The position numbers were made by a program, and so were the translations under genes. 64,000 bases of DNA from assembly GCA_025054775.1 (NCBI GenBank), contig JANWZA010000041.1, forward strand, positions 28,540 to 92,539, in the 5' to 3' direction. Below, in pieces: positions 15,964 to 24,009 of this stretch. Every line of letters begins with the position of its first letter. Within the stretch, counting starts at the first letter, position 1. The stretch comes from Microscillaceae bacterium. GTDB lineage: Bacteria; Bacteroidota; Bacteroidia; Cytophagales; Microscillaceae. Below the pieces are notes generated by a model. That model ran no database searches. It saw only the letters and a program-made list of their open reading frames with translations, and was not told the origin of the DNA.

Positions 15964-17043
15964 ATGCCTTTTTGCACACCTTGGAGGTATCTTTTTATAC
16001 TTTATTTTTGGGGATTAACAGAGCTAATTTTTGCTCAAAGCCCTGAAGACAAAGGATTAGATAAGAATACACCACGCCTTGTTCCTACTCCTGCTCAAAA
16101 AAAAGATAGCCTTATGCAGTCAGCGGGTGGAATAGAAAAACCTCAAAATGATAGTCAAAAAAATAATCCCCAAGACTCGCTTAAAAAACGTGCTAACGAA
16201 ACCCAAGAGGGAATAGGCTTTGAATTTTTGAGGCAACTATCTATTGTAAGTGAAGACACCACGCAAAATTTAATAGGTGAGAATAAAGTGGTACAAGTAA
16301 GTGAAGAAGTACGAATTGATAGCTTTTGGGTGAAAGTTTCAGAGCATTACGCCGTAATCAATACAGCAGACATCAATGCCATGCACAGTAAAAAATCTGT
16401 ACTCACTGACTCGGTAAGAGTACGGCTTTACAATCCTCCCACAGGTAACATTTGGGCACATCCCTTGGAGCGTATTTTACAAACCTCTAATTTTGGCTAT
16501 CGTTGGGGAGGTTTTCATGCAGGTATAGATTTAGACCTGAAGTTAGGCACTCCTGTTTTTGCCGTTTTTGATGGAATTGTAGAATTTTGCAATTGGTACC
16601 ACGGTTATGGTATGCACGTAGTCATTAAGCATTACAACGGTATAAGTACTAGCTATTCACACCTGAGCAGTATTAAAGTAGAAGAGGGACAAAGGGTTAA
16701 AGCAGGACAATTGATTGGTTTAGGCGGGAGTACAGGGTTTAGTTTTGGAGCGCATCTGCATTTTGAAACTCACTTTCAAGGTTATCCGTTTAACCCTAAT
16801 CTAATTTTTGATTACACCCGAAGCCCTATCCCTGATGTGCCTCTATATTTTACCTTTACTCCTAAACATTTCCCTTTTGTACGTACCCAACGAATCGTAA
16901 TCTACCACACCGTACTCTTAGGTGAGACCTTAGAGACAATTGCTAAAAAGTATAGTCTTGATGTAGAAACTTTGTGCAAACAAAATAACATTACCCCTAA
17001 TACCCCACTACAAGTAGGGCAAAGGCTAATTATTAAATCTTAA
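15964..17043 (+). CDS. M23-family peptidase with C-terminal LysM domain
   Basis: 359 residues. Signal peptide FILYFWGLTELIFAQS. A low-complexity linker rich in Lys, Asn, Gln (about 25-85) precedes the peptidase. The M23/LytM domain (residues ~160-290) has the zinc ligands in HAGIDLDL, HLSS and HLHFETH (first and third motifs HxxxD and HxH), with glycines around LGTPVFAVFDGIVEF and GQLIGLGGSTGFSFG. A LysM domain closes the protein (YHTVLLGETLETIAKKYSLD to GQRLIIKS). It should cut peptidoglycan cross-links in the periplasm and bind glycan. It is transcribed alone from the promoter noted upstream. Confidence 0.92.
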   Translation: MPFCTPWRYLFILYFWGLTELIFAQSPEDKGLDKNTPRLVPTPAQKKDSLMQSAGGIEKPQNDSQKNNPQDSLKKRANETQEGIGFEFLRQLSIVSEDTTQNLIGENKVVQVSEEVRIDSFWVKVSEHYAVINTADINAMHSKKSVLTDSVRVRLYNPPTGNIWAHPLERILQTSNFGYRWGGFHAGIDLDLKLGTPVFAVFDGIVEFCNWYHGYGMHVVIKHYNGISTSYSHLSSIKVEEGQRVKAGQLIGLGGSTGFSFGAHLHFETHFQGYPFNPNLIFDYTRSPIPDVPLYFTFTPKHFPFVRTQRIVIYHTVLLGETLETIAKKYSLDVETLCKQNNITPNTPLQVGQRLIIKS

Positions 17044-17164
17044 CATAAGCTTAGCGGAAATCAAGGCAAGACTTATACTCTGAATTTGAGTTTTTATACA
17101 TTCGCTCTTTTTAAAGAGCGTATAATTCCTTGCAAAGGTGTTTCTTTTCATAAACTTGGATTTT

Positions 17165-17971
17165 TCAAACAGCAACAGGAGCTTTAATAGCAGGGTATGG
17201 TTCGTAGTCAAGTAACTGAATATCAGTATATTGAAAAGCAAAAATATCTTTCACATTAGGGTTAAGAGCAATCTGTGGCAAGGGCTTGGGAGTGCGTTGC
17301 AACTGCTCTTGGGCTTGCTGTACGTGGTTGAGGTATAAGTGTGTATCGCTAGTGGAAATGATGAGTTCACCTGCGGTAAGGTCGCACACTTGGGCAACCA
17401 TGTGCGTAAGCAGAGCATACGAGGCAATGTTGAAAGGCAATCCCAAGAAAATATCTGCACTTCGCATAAAGAGGTGGCATGAGAGCCGATTTTCATAAAC
17501 ACCAAACTGAAAAAGCGTATGGCAAGGAGGAAGTTTCATTTGGGGGATATCTGCCACGTTCCACGCACTCACGACATGCCTACGCGAGTTGGGGTTTTGT
17601 TTGATTTGAGCAATCAGTTCGCTTATTTGGTCAATAGTTGTACCTTGCGGAGTTCGCCATGCGCGCCATTGCGAACCATACACAGGTCCGAGTTCGCCGC
17701 TTTCGTCTGCCCACTCGTCCCATATAGTTACGCCATTTTCTTTGAGAAAATGAATATTTGTACTACCACTCAAAAACCAAAGCAATTCATACACTACGGA
17801 TTTGAAATGAATTTTTTTAGTAGTAAGGAGAGGAAAACTCTCGGCTAAATTGTGCCGTAGTTGGTAGCCAAAAATGGAGAGCGTACCAACACCTGTGCGG
17901 TCATGTTTGGGTATGCCTTCGGAGAGGACTTTTTTGAGTAGCGTAAGATATTGATTTTCAATATTTTGCAT
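17165..17971 (-). CDS. thyA: Thymidylate synthase
   Basis: 268 residues, the usual length, making dTMP from dUMP with methylenetetrahydrofolate. The nucleophile is Cys150 in [12 protein letters not shown]; also seen are DRTGVGT (dUMP-phosphate Arg region), [31 protein letters not shown] and the C-terminal IKAPVAV that closes over the active site. It starts 12 bases after the stop of the DUF255 gene and is therefore likely co-transcribed with it. Identity is firm. Confidence 0.98.
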   Translation of the reverse strand: MQNIENQYLTLLKKVLSEGIPKHDRTGVGTLSIFGYQLRHNLAESFPLLTTKKIHFKSVVYELLWFLSGSTNIHFLKENGVTIWDEWADESGELGPVYGSQWRAWRTPQGTTIDQISELIAQIKQNPNSRRHVVSAWNVADIPQMKLPPCHTLFQFGVYENRLSCHLFMRSADIFLGLPFNIASYALLTHMVAQVCDLTAGELIISTSDTHLYLNHVQQAQEQLQRTPKPLPQIALNPNVKDIFAFQYTDIQLLDYEPYPAIKAPVAV

Positions 17972-17983
17972 AAACCTTTAGGG

Positions 17984-20026
17984 TTATTTTGATTTTTGGT
18001 AAAGTTCTAAAGCCTCGCTTACGGTATGCACGGGCAACAAACAAGTTTTGTTGAAACAGAGGTAAACCGTAGTCTTGTCATCAATAGTAGAGCGGTAAGC
18101 CAGCAAAGGTGAAACGGGATTTTCAGTGGCTTGCGCCTGGGCTACTACTATTTTTTGGGGCAGATAATGTTGGTAAAGTTGTGCTACCAAGTCGGTGTAT
18201 TGGTCGCCGATTATCACAAACTCGGGCAAAGGTTTGGCAAATTTAAGCATAAGACTTGCCCAATTAGTAAGGTATTCTACGTGAATTTTTAAGAGTTTTT
18301 TCGTTTTTCCTATCATTTTTTGAGCCATTTCATAGTAATTTGGCTTATCTAACAAGATAGCTAAATCATGTAAGTTATGTCCCATGATAGAATTTGAGCA
18401 AGGAATAACGTTATCAAAAAGTTCTTTTTTGCGAGCAATGAGTTTCTCTGCGGTAGCGTCAGTAAAAAAGAAAAATTGGTCTGCAGCGTCATAAAAATTT
18501 TGGATAGCGTATTGCATTAAAGCATCAGCTTTTAGTAGCCACTGCTCTTGAAAGTTAGTTTGGTAGAGGTGAATATATGCCTCAATCACGGTGGCGTAAT
18601 CGTCTAGAAAGCCTTTGATGGTTGCATTGCCATTTTTGTAAGTGTGCCAAAGTTGGTTGCCGTTGTATGTAAGTTTAGTGTCAATAAAATGTGCCAAATT
18701 TTGAGCAAGTTGCAGGTATTCAGGCTTTTGCAGATGTTGGTAAGCTATAACTAATCCTTTGAGCGTGAGAGCATTCCAAGAGGTGAGAATTTTATCGTCA
18801 GTTAGAGGTCGGATACGTGTTTTTCGGTGAGCGAGTAAAGTTTCGTTCCAAAGTTTTATTTTGCTTTTTAGTTCTGCAAGTGATAAATTATTTTTTTGTG
18901 CAAACTCCTCATCAGTAATTTTTCGGTGCAAGATGTTTGTGTTGTGTTCCCAGTTTCCTTGTGGTTGGCAGTTGTAATATTGCAAACAAAGTGGGGCTTC
19001 TTGTGCCAAAAGTTGCGTAATTTCTTCGGTTTTCCAAGTGTAGAATTTGCCTTCTATGCCTTCGCTATCGGCATCAAGAGCAGAAAAAAAAGCTCCTTCG
19101 GAAGTAAGCATTTCGGCTTTGAGCCACTCTATGGTTTGCTCTACTACTTTTTTGTAGTTCTCATTTTTGGTTAGGGCAAACGTCTCAGCGTAAAGAGCAA
19201 TAAGTTGGGCATTATCATAGAGCATTTTTTCAAAATGTGGAGCAAACCACAGGGCATCAACCGAATAGCGAGCAAATCCACCAAAAATTTGGTCATAAAT
19301 CCCGCCTTTTGCCATTTCATTGAGTGTAAGTTCAATTTGTTGCAAAATAGTTCTATCTTGGGCAAAGTATTGATAGCGAAGCAAAAAAGCGTAGATAGAA
19401 GGCATAGGGAACTTGGGGGCCTTGTCCATCCCACCAAAAGTAGTATCAAAATTAGGTATCATTTGGGCGACCATCTGCACAATTTCTTCCCAACGAAATT
19501 CGGTTTCGATTTCAAAAAGTTTGTATTTTTTTACCTCACTTTGGGCAATAACTTGCCTAAATTGCTCTGCGGATTGCTCTAAACGCTCTCTATCGTTTTT
19601 GAAAATTTGGTGAATATTTTGCAATAAAGCAATCCAATTTTTAGGGGGGAAGTAAGTACCCGCATAAAATGGTTTGCCCTGAGGTGTAAGAAATGCGTTA
19701 AGAGGCCAACCACCGTTCATGCCCATAGCTTGTACGGCTTCCATGTAAATAGCATCTAGGTCAGGGCGCTCCTCACGGTCTATTTTAATACAGACAAAAT
19801 ATTGGTTCATGAGTTGTGCAATTTCCTCATTTTCAAAGCATTCGCGTTCCATTACGTGGCACCAATGGCAAGCGGCATAGCCAATACTTACAATAATAGG
19901 CTTGTCTTCGGTTTGGGCTTTTTGCAAGGCTTCGTCGCACCATTCATACCAATCTACAGGGTTGTGGGCGTGTTGCAAAAGGTAAGGGCTGGAAGCGTGT
20001 ACAAGGCGGTTAGTGTATTTATGCAT
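17984..20026 (-). CDS. DUF255 thioredoxin-like / AGE-fold protein (YyaL family)
   Basis: 680 residues, the standard length for YyaL/SSP411-type proteins. The N-terminus starts HASSPYLLQHAHNPVDWYEW, followed by the thioredoxin-like domain with AACHWCHVMERECFENEEIA (CxxC) and IKIDREERPDLDAIYM. GGWPLNAFLTPQGKPFYAGTYFP follows. The C-terminal two thirds is an alpha/alpha barrel related to N-acylglucosamine 2-epimerase fold (GGIYDQIFGGFARYSVD, HFEKMLYDNAQL, SALDADSEG). The cellular role is unsettled. It is upstream of thyA in the same unit. A -7 element TACTTTTG reads on this strand at 20051-20058. Confidence 0.92.
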   Translation of the reverse strand: MHKYTNRLVHASSPYLLQHAHNPVDWYEWCDEALQKAQTEDKPIIVSIGYAACHWCHVMERECFENEEIAQLMNQYFVCIKIDREERPDLDAIYMEAVQAMGMNGGWPLNAFLTPQGKPFYAGTYFPPKNWIALLQNIHQIFKNDRERLEQSAEQFRQVIAQSEVKKYKLFEIETEFRWEEIVQMVAQMIPNFDTTFGGMDKAPKFPMPSIYAFLLRYQYFAQDRTILQQIELTLNEMAKGGIYDQIFGGFARYSVDALWFAPHFEKMLYDNAQLIALYAETFALTKNENYKKVVEQTIEWLKAEMLTSEGAFFSALDADSEGIEGKFYTWKTEEITQLLAQEAPLCLQYYNCQPQGNWEHNTNILHRKITDEEFAQKNNLSLAELKSKIKLWNETLLAHRKTRIRPLTDDKILTSWNALTLKGLVIAYQHLQKPEYLQLAQNLAHFIDTKLTYNGNQLWHTYKNGNATIKGFLDDYATVIEAYIHLYQTNFQEQWLLKADALMQYAIQNFYDAADQFFFFTDATAEKLIARKKELFDNVIPCSNSIMGHNLHDLAILLDKPNYYEMAQKMIGKTKKLLKIHVEYLTNWASLMLKFAKPLPEFVIIGDQYTDLVAQLYQHYLPQKIVVAQAQATENPVSPLLAYRSTIDDKTTVYLCFNKTCLLPVHTVSEALELYQKSK

Positions 20027-20172
20027 AGTTTTGTGTAAAATTTAGCCATGCAAAAGTAAAAAATTGTTTTTTCTTAAAAAAAGAAGTTACACGTTTCTTT
20101 CAAAAAGAATATTCGTTACGAGAAAAGAACTGAAATTGAACCAAAACTCTTCTTTTAATTGTTTCATGCGGT

Positions 20173-21969
20173 ATGAAACCACTCCAACACCTCAACAAAT
20201 ACTTTTGGAAATATCGTGCTTACTTATTCTGGGGTACAATATTTACTATTATTTCAAACATATTTAGCATTGCCTCTGCTCCCTTAGTACGATATGCCTT
20301 TGACCTTGTAAAAGAAACACTTGATATCTATTTTAGCTTTCAAAACAGCCAAGCCCAAGCCGAAGTACACAATATTTTTGCGTACAGTGTAGTTTTTTAT
20401 GGCTTTTTAATTGTGCTAATGGCTGTCTTGCGTGGTATTTTTTTGTTTTTTGTGCGGCAAACGCTTATTGTCATGTCAAGGCATATTGAATATGACCTTA
20501 AAAACGAAATTTATGCCCATTACCAAACCTTGCCTTTGAGTTTTTATCGCCAACACAATACAGGCGACCTCATGGCACGTATCTCCGAAGACGTATCGCA
20601 GGTACGTATGTATGTAGGACCAGGCATTATGTATGGCATTAGCCTTGTTACGCTTACTTCTATGGTCATTGCGTATATGTTTTACATCAATGCAGAGTTG
20701 GCATTTTACACCCTTCTCCCTCTACCGTTTTTATCTATTAGCATCTATTATGTAAGCTATTGGATAGAAAAACGTTCTGACGAAATTCAAAAAGTAACTT
20801 CAGACCTTTCTACTCACGTGCAAGAGGCTTTTTCAGGAATTAGGGTGATAAAATCTTTTGTGCGTGAGGAAGATAATGTAAAAGAATTTAGCAAAAAAAG
20901 CGAAGAATATAAGCAAAAATCACTCAAATTAGCTCATATTGAGTCAACTTTTTACCCACTCATGATTGCTCTTATTGGGTTGAGTACGGTTTTCACGGTA
21001 TATGTAGGTGGCATACAAGTTATTCAAGGGCATATTACTGAAGGCAATATTGCGGAGTTTATTATTTATATCAACATGTTAGTGTGGCCTGTTACTTCGC
21101 TGGGTTGGGTGATTAGCATTGTACAGAGAGCAGTGGCTTCGCAAAAACGTATCAATGAATTTTTAGAAATCCAAACCGATATTGTTTCAGAAAAAAATAT
21201 AGAAAAAGAGATTTTGGGCAACATTCGCTTTGAAAACGTAACTTTTCGGTATGCAGACTCGGGCATAGTGGCACTTAAAAATATTTCGTTTGAAGTAAAA
21301 CAAGGCACAAGTTTAGCCATATTGGGCTCTACGGGTTCGGGCAAAAGTACCATAGCTAATTTGCTTTGCCGTATGTATGATACTACCGAAGGAACTATTT
21401 GGATAGATGAATATGATATAAAAGACTACCACGTGCAAACGCTTCGCAAACAAATTGGGTATGTGCCGCAGGACGTGTTTCTATTCTCGGATACTATTCA
21501 AAATAACATCACTTTTGGACTATCACCTGAAAGCGTATCACAGGAAGCCATTATTCAAGCTGCAAAAGATGCTGATTTATACAAAAATATCATGGATTTT
21601 CCTCACCAATTTGAAACGCGCATTGGGGAACGTGGCATTACCTTGTCAGGAGGGCAAAAACAACGCCTTTCTATTGCTCGAGCCATTGTGCGAAATCCTA
21701 AAATTATGATTTTAGATGATAGCCTTTCAGCAGTAGATACTAAAACGGAAAACGCTATTTTGAACAATTTGCAAAGAATTATGCAAAATCGTACTACAAT
21801 TATCATTTCGCACAGGGTCTCGTCAGCCAAATTAGCAGACCAAATTATTGTACTTGACGACGGCAAAATCGTTGAGCAAGGCACTCATGAGAGCTTACTT
21901 GCTCAAAATGGTATATACAAAACCTTATACGAAAAACAACTACAAACTGAACCTGAGGAGGCAGAGTAA
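20173..21969 (+). CDS. ABC exporter, MsbA-like fused permease/ATPase
   Basis: 598 residues: six transmembrane helices (residues ~15-320) then one ATPase domain. Walker A is GSTGSGKST, signature TLSGGQKQRLSIARA, Walker B IMILDDSLSAVD, and the H-loop is in IIISHRVSSA. The N-terminus goes straight into the membrane domain, so there is no C39 peptidase domain. This rules it out as a leader-cleaving exporter for the peptide gene at 3007. Half-transporters of this type export lipids, lipid A precursors or drugs. A 92-residue gene begins 4 bases after its stop. Confidence 0.93.
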   Translation: MKPLQHLNKYFWKYRAYLFWGTIFTIISNIFSIASAPLVRYAFDLVKETLDIYFSFQNSQAQAEVHNIFAYSVVFYGFLIVLMAVLRGIFLFFVRQTLIVMSRHIEYDLKNEIYAHYQTLPLSFYRQHNTGDLMARISEDVSQVRMYVGPGIMYGISLVTLTSMVIAYMFYINAELAFYTLLPLPFLSISIYYVSYWIEKRSDEIQKVTSDLSTHVQEAFSGIRVIKSFVREEDNVKEFSKKSEEYKQKSLKLAHIESTFYPLMIALIGLSTVFTVYVGGIQVIQGHITEGNIAEFIIYINMLVWPVTSLGWVISIVQRAVASQKRINEFLEIQTDIVSEKNIEKEILGNIRFENVTFRYADSGIVALKNISFEVKQGTSLAILGSTGSGKSTIANLLCRMYDTTEGTIWIDEYDIKDYHVQTLRKQIGYVPQDVFLFSDTIQNNITFGLSPESVSQEAIIQAAKDADLYKNIMDFPHQFETRIGERGITLSGGQKQRLSIARAIVRNPKIMILDDSLSAVDTKTENAILNNLQRIMQNRTTIIISHRVSSAKLADQIIVLDDGKIVEQGTHESLLAQNGIYKTLYEKQLQTEPEEAE

Positions 21970-21973
21970 AATT

Positions 21974-22252
21974 ATGAAATACACTCCCAAACTTTTGCAA
22001 GATTTAGAGAGCATTCTCAAAAAATATCCTTGCCAAGTGCGTTACGAAAAAGGAAATTTTAAGGCAGGGTATTGTATATTGCATGACCAAAAATTAGTAG
22101 TTGTGAATAAATATTACACCATAGAAGGCAAAATCAATGCTTTGTGGGAAGTTTTGCAGCAATTAGAAATCAACCCTGAAAATTTAACTGAAAGTGAGCA
22201 AAAGTTAATGATTAAACTATCGGCTCAAAAAGTAGAAAATTCTTCATTATGA
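21974..22252 (+). CDS. Small unknown protein linked to the ABC exporter
   Basis: 92 residues from ATG of MKYTPKLLQDLESILKKYPC, chosen because it lies 4 bases after the exporter stop while the longer frame starts inside the exporter gene. No signal peptide. The sequence (VRYEKGNFKAGYCILHDQKLVVVNKYYTIEGKINALWEVL) fits a small alpha-beta protein conserved in Bacteroidota without known function. The tight linkage suggests co-expression with the exporter. Confidence 0.75.
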   Translation: MKYTPKLLQDLESILKKYPCQVRYEKGNFKAGYCILHDQKLVVVNKYYTIEGKINALWEVLQQLEINPENLTESEQKLMIKLSAQKVENSSL

Positions 22253-22278
22253 AGGAAAAACACACTTTGCAAAAGTGC

Positions 22279-22938
22279 TTACTGTTTGCTACCAAAAGCC
22301 AAATCTCCTGCATCGCCTAAACCAGGTACAATGTAAGACTTACTATTAAGCATGTTATCTAATGCCCCAATCCAAATAAAAAATCGTTTACCGAAAATTT
22401 TTTCAAAGTAAGTACGTACATGCTCTACGCCTACCTTGCTAGCAATAACAGTGGCAATGTGAAAGTATTTGGGAGTGCCAAATTTTTCTAAGGCCTTGTA
22501 AGCGGCTATGAATGATTTACCTGTGGCAAGCATAGGGTCAGTTAAGATTAATGTTTTTCCTTCCAAATTAGGAGCAGTAATATACTCTTGCACAATCTCA
22601 AAATGCTGCTCCTCGTCTGGTTTACCTCTGTAAGAACCAATAAAGGCATTTTCCGCTTTATCAAAATAATTGAGAAAACCTTGGTGAAAAGGTAGCCCTG
22701 CACGCAAAATAGTAGCTAAAACAGGTTGTTTTTCTATCAAGTGGTTAGTAGAAACACCCAAAGGAGTAACTATCTCAACCGAGTAATAATTGAAAGTTTT
22801 AGAAATTTCATAGGCTAAAATTTCACCTACGCGTTCTAAATTACGTCTGAAACGCATGCTATCACGTTGAATTTGGGCATCACGCATTTCAGCAATGAAA
22901 TGGTTTGCTACAGAATGTTTGAGATGGAGAATAAACAT
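22279..22938 (-). CDS. upp: Uracil phosphoribosyltransferase
   Basis: 219 residues. Salvages uracil with PRPP to UMP. Key pieces: LATILRAGLPFHQGF, the PRPP-binding loop LILTDPMLATGKSFIAA, and the C-terminal uracil-binding IVPGLGDAGDLAFGS. The start at MFILHLKHSV fits a -7 element TATATTTG reading on this strand at 22984-22991. Convergent with the exporter/small-protein unit. Identity is firm. Confidence 0.95.
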   Translation of the reverse strand: MFILHLKHSVANHFIAEMRDAQIQRDSMRFRRNLERVGEILAYEISKTFNYYSVEIVTPLGVSTNHLIEKQPVLATILRAGLPFHQGFLNYFDKAENAFIGSYRGKPDEEQHFEIVQEYITAPNLEGKTLILTDPMLATGKSFIAAYKALEKFGTPKYFHIATVIASKVGVEHVRTYFEKIFGKRFFIWIGALDNMLNSKSYIVPGLGDAGDLAFGSKQ

Positions 22939-23036
22939 AGCTTCGTTAGTTTCGCATTACATTAGGTTTTGAATGTTAATTCACAAATATACACAAAAGT
23001 TAATAATAAAAATTAGGATAACGATTGTTTTATTCC

Positions 23037-23044
23037 TATCTTTG
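23037..23044 (+). promoter_or_regulatory. -7 element before the polysaccharide export operon
   Basis: TATCTTTG fits the Bacteroidetes -7 consensus TAnnTTTG and lies 29 bases before the ATG of the export lipoprotein. No -33 TTG at the standard 19-base spacing was found, so support is partial. Confidence 0.5.
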
Positions 23045-23073
23045 CCCGCTAAATCTAAAAATATTCTAATTTC

Positions 23074-23979
23074 ATGAAATTTTGGATAAAGGAAACACAA
23101 AAAATTAGACTTTGCATATCCTATTTTGTTTGCTTAATTCTTCTTGCGTTAGGCTTATCTGCTTGCAAAATCTACAATCAAAACCTTATGTTTCGTACTA
23201 AAGGTGATATTATTCCTGCTAACATTCAAGAACTTATAGCCCAAGCAGAAAAAAATTACTTAATTCAGCCCAGCGATATTATAGAAATTAATGTGTTTAC
23301 AGACAAGGGAGAAGTAATTATTGCCCCTGCAGGTACTTACAAAACTGAAGGGCAGGGAAACCAACCCCAACAACAACAACTGATGATGAACCCTATGATG
23401 ATGGGAGCAGGTGTGGGCGTAGGAGGCAGCATGGTTGGCACTATGCCAGGAGCCTCGCAGCAGTTCATGCCTTTGAACCTCCCCTTTTTTTTGGTACGTA
23501 ATGATGGCAAAGTCAAAATACCACGCATAGGAGATACCCACTTAGCAGGACTCACCCTTCACCAAGCGGATAGTTTGTTGGAAAAGAAATTTGAGCAACT
23601 ATATGAAAATGTATTTGTGAGAACTCGCTATGCGGGCAAGCGCGTAGTAGTCTTCAAAGGTGAGTTTGGTACGATTGTTCCCTTGGTGAATGAAAAAACC
23701 ACCTTAATTGAAGTATTAGCACTTACTGGTGGTGTAAGCTCAAACGTTAGGGTAAAAAACATACGCCTAATTCGCGGAGATTTGCAAAACCCCTTAGTCT
23801 ATGTTATCAATTTATCCACTATTGAAGGTATGCGAAGAGTAAATCTAACCCTGCAACCCAATGATATCATTTATTTAGAACCTACTCGTAAATTTATCTT
23901 TGAAGCAGTAGCACAAATTACTTCTCTTATTACCATTTTTAATACGATTTTACTTATATTTGCAATTAGGCGCAACTAA
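23074..23979 (+). CDS. Polysaccharide export lipoprotein (Wza-like)
   Basis: 301 residues. Lipobox LSAC with Cys31 after a hydrophobic signal. The Poly_export domain begins at YLIQPSDIIEINVF and resumes at FFLVRNDGKVKIPRIGDTHLAGLTLHQADSLLEKKF; an SLBB-type segment follows (KRVVVFKGEFGTIVPLVNEKTTLIEVLALTGGVS) and a hydrophobic C-terminal helix near 280-297. The Poly_export domain is interrupted by a Met/Gln/Gly-rich insert around residues 89-130 (QQQQLMMNPMMMGAGVGVGG), which is unusual. With the next gene, it forms the outer-membrane and inner-membrane parts of a capsule or exopolysaccharide exporter. Confidence 0.9.
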   Translation: MKFWIKETQKIRLCISYFVCLILLALGLSACKIYNQNLMFRTKGDIIPANIQELIAQAEKNYLIQPSDIIEINVFTDKGEVIIAPAGTYKTEGQGNQPQQQQLMMNPMMMGAGVGVGGSMVGTMPGASQQFMPLNLPFFLVRNDGKVKIPRIGDTHLAGLTLHQADSLLEKKFEQLYENVFVRTRYAGKRVVVFKGEFGTIVPLVNEKTTLIEVLALTGGVSSNVRVKNIRLIRGDLQNPLVYVINLSTIEGMRRVNLTLQPNDIIYLEPTRKFIFEAVAQITSLITIFNTILLIFAIRRN

Positions 23980-24009
23980 TATCAATTCAATAATTACCTT
24001 TGTAATCCG

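Noticed and set aside
20173..21969. ABC exporter as the dedicated exporter of the double-leader peptide
   Set aside because: It begins directly with membrane helices and has no C39 peptidase domain, and is 17 kb away.
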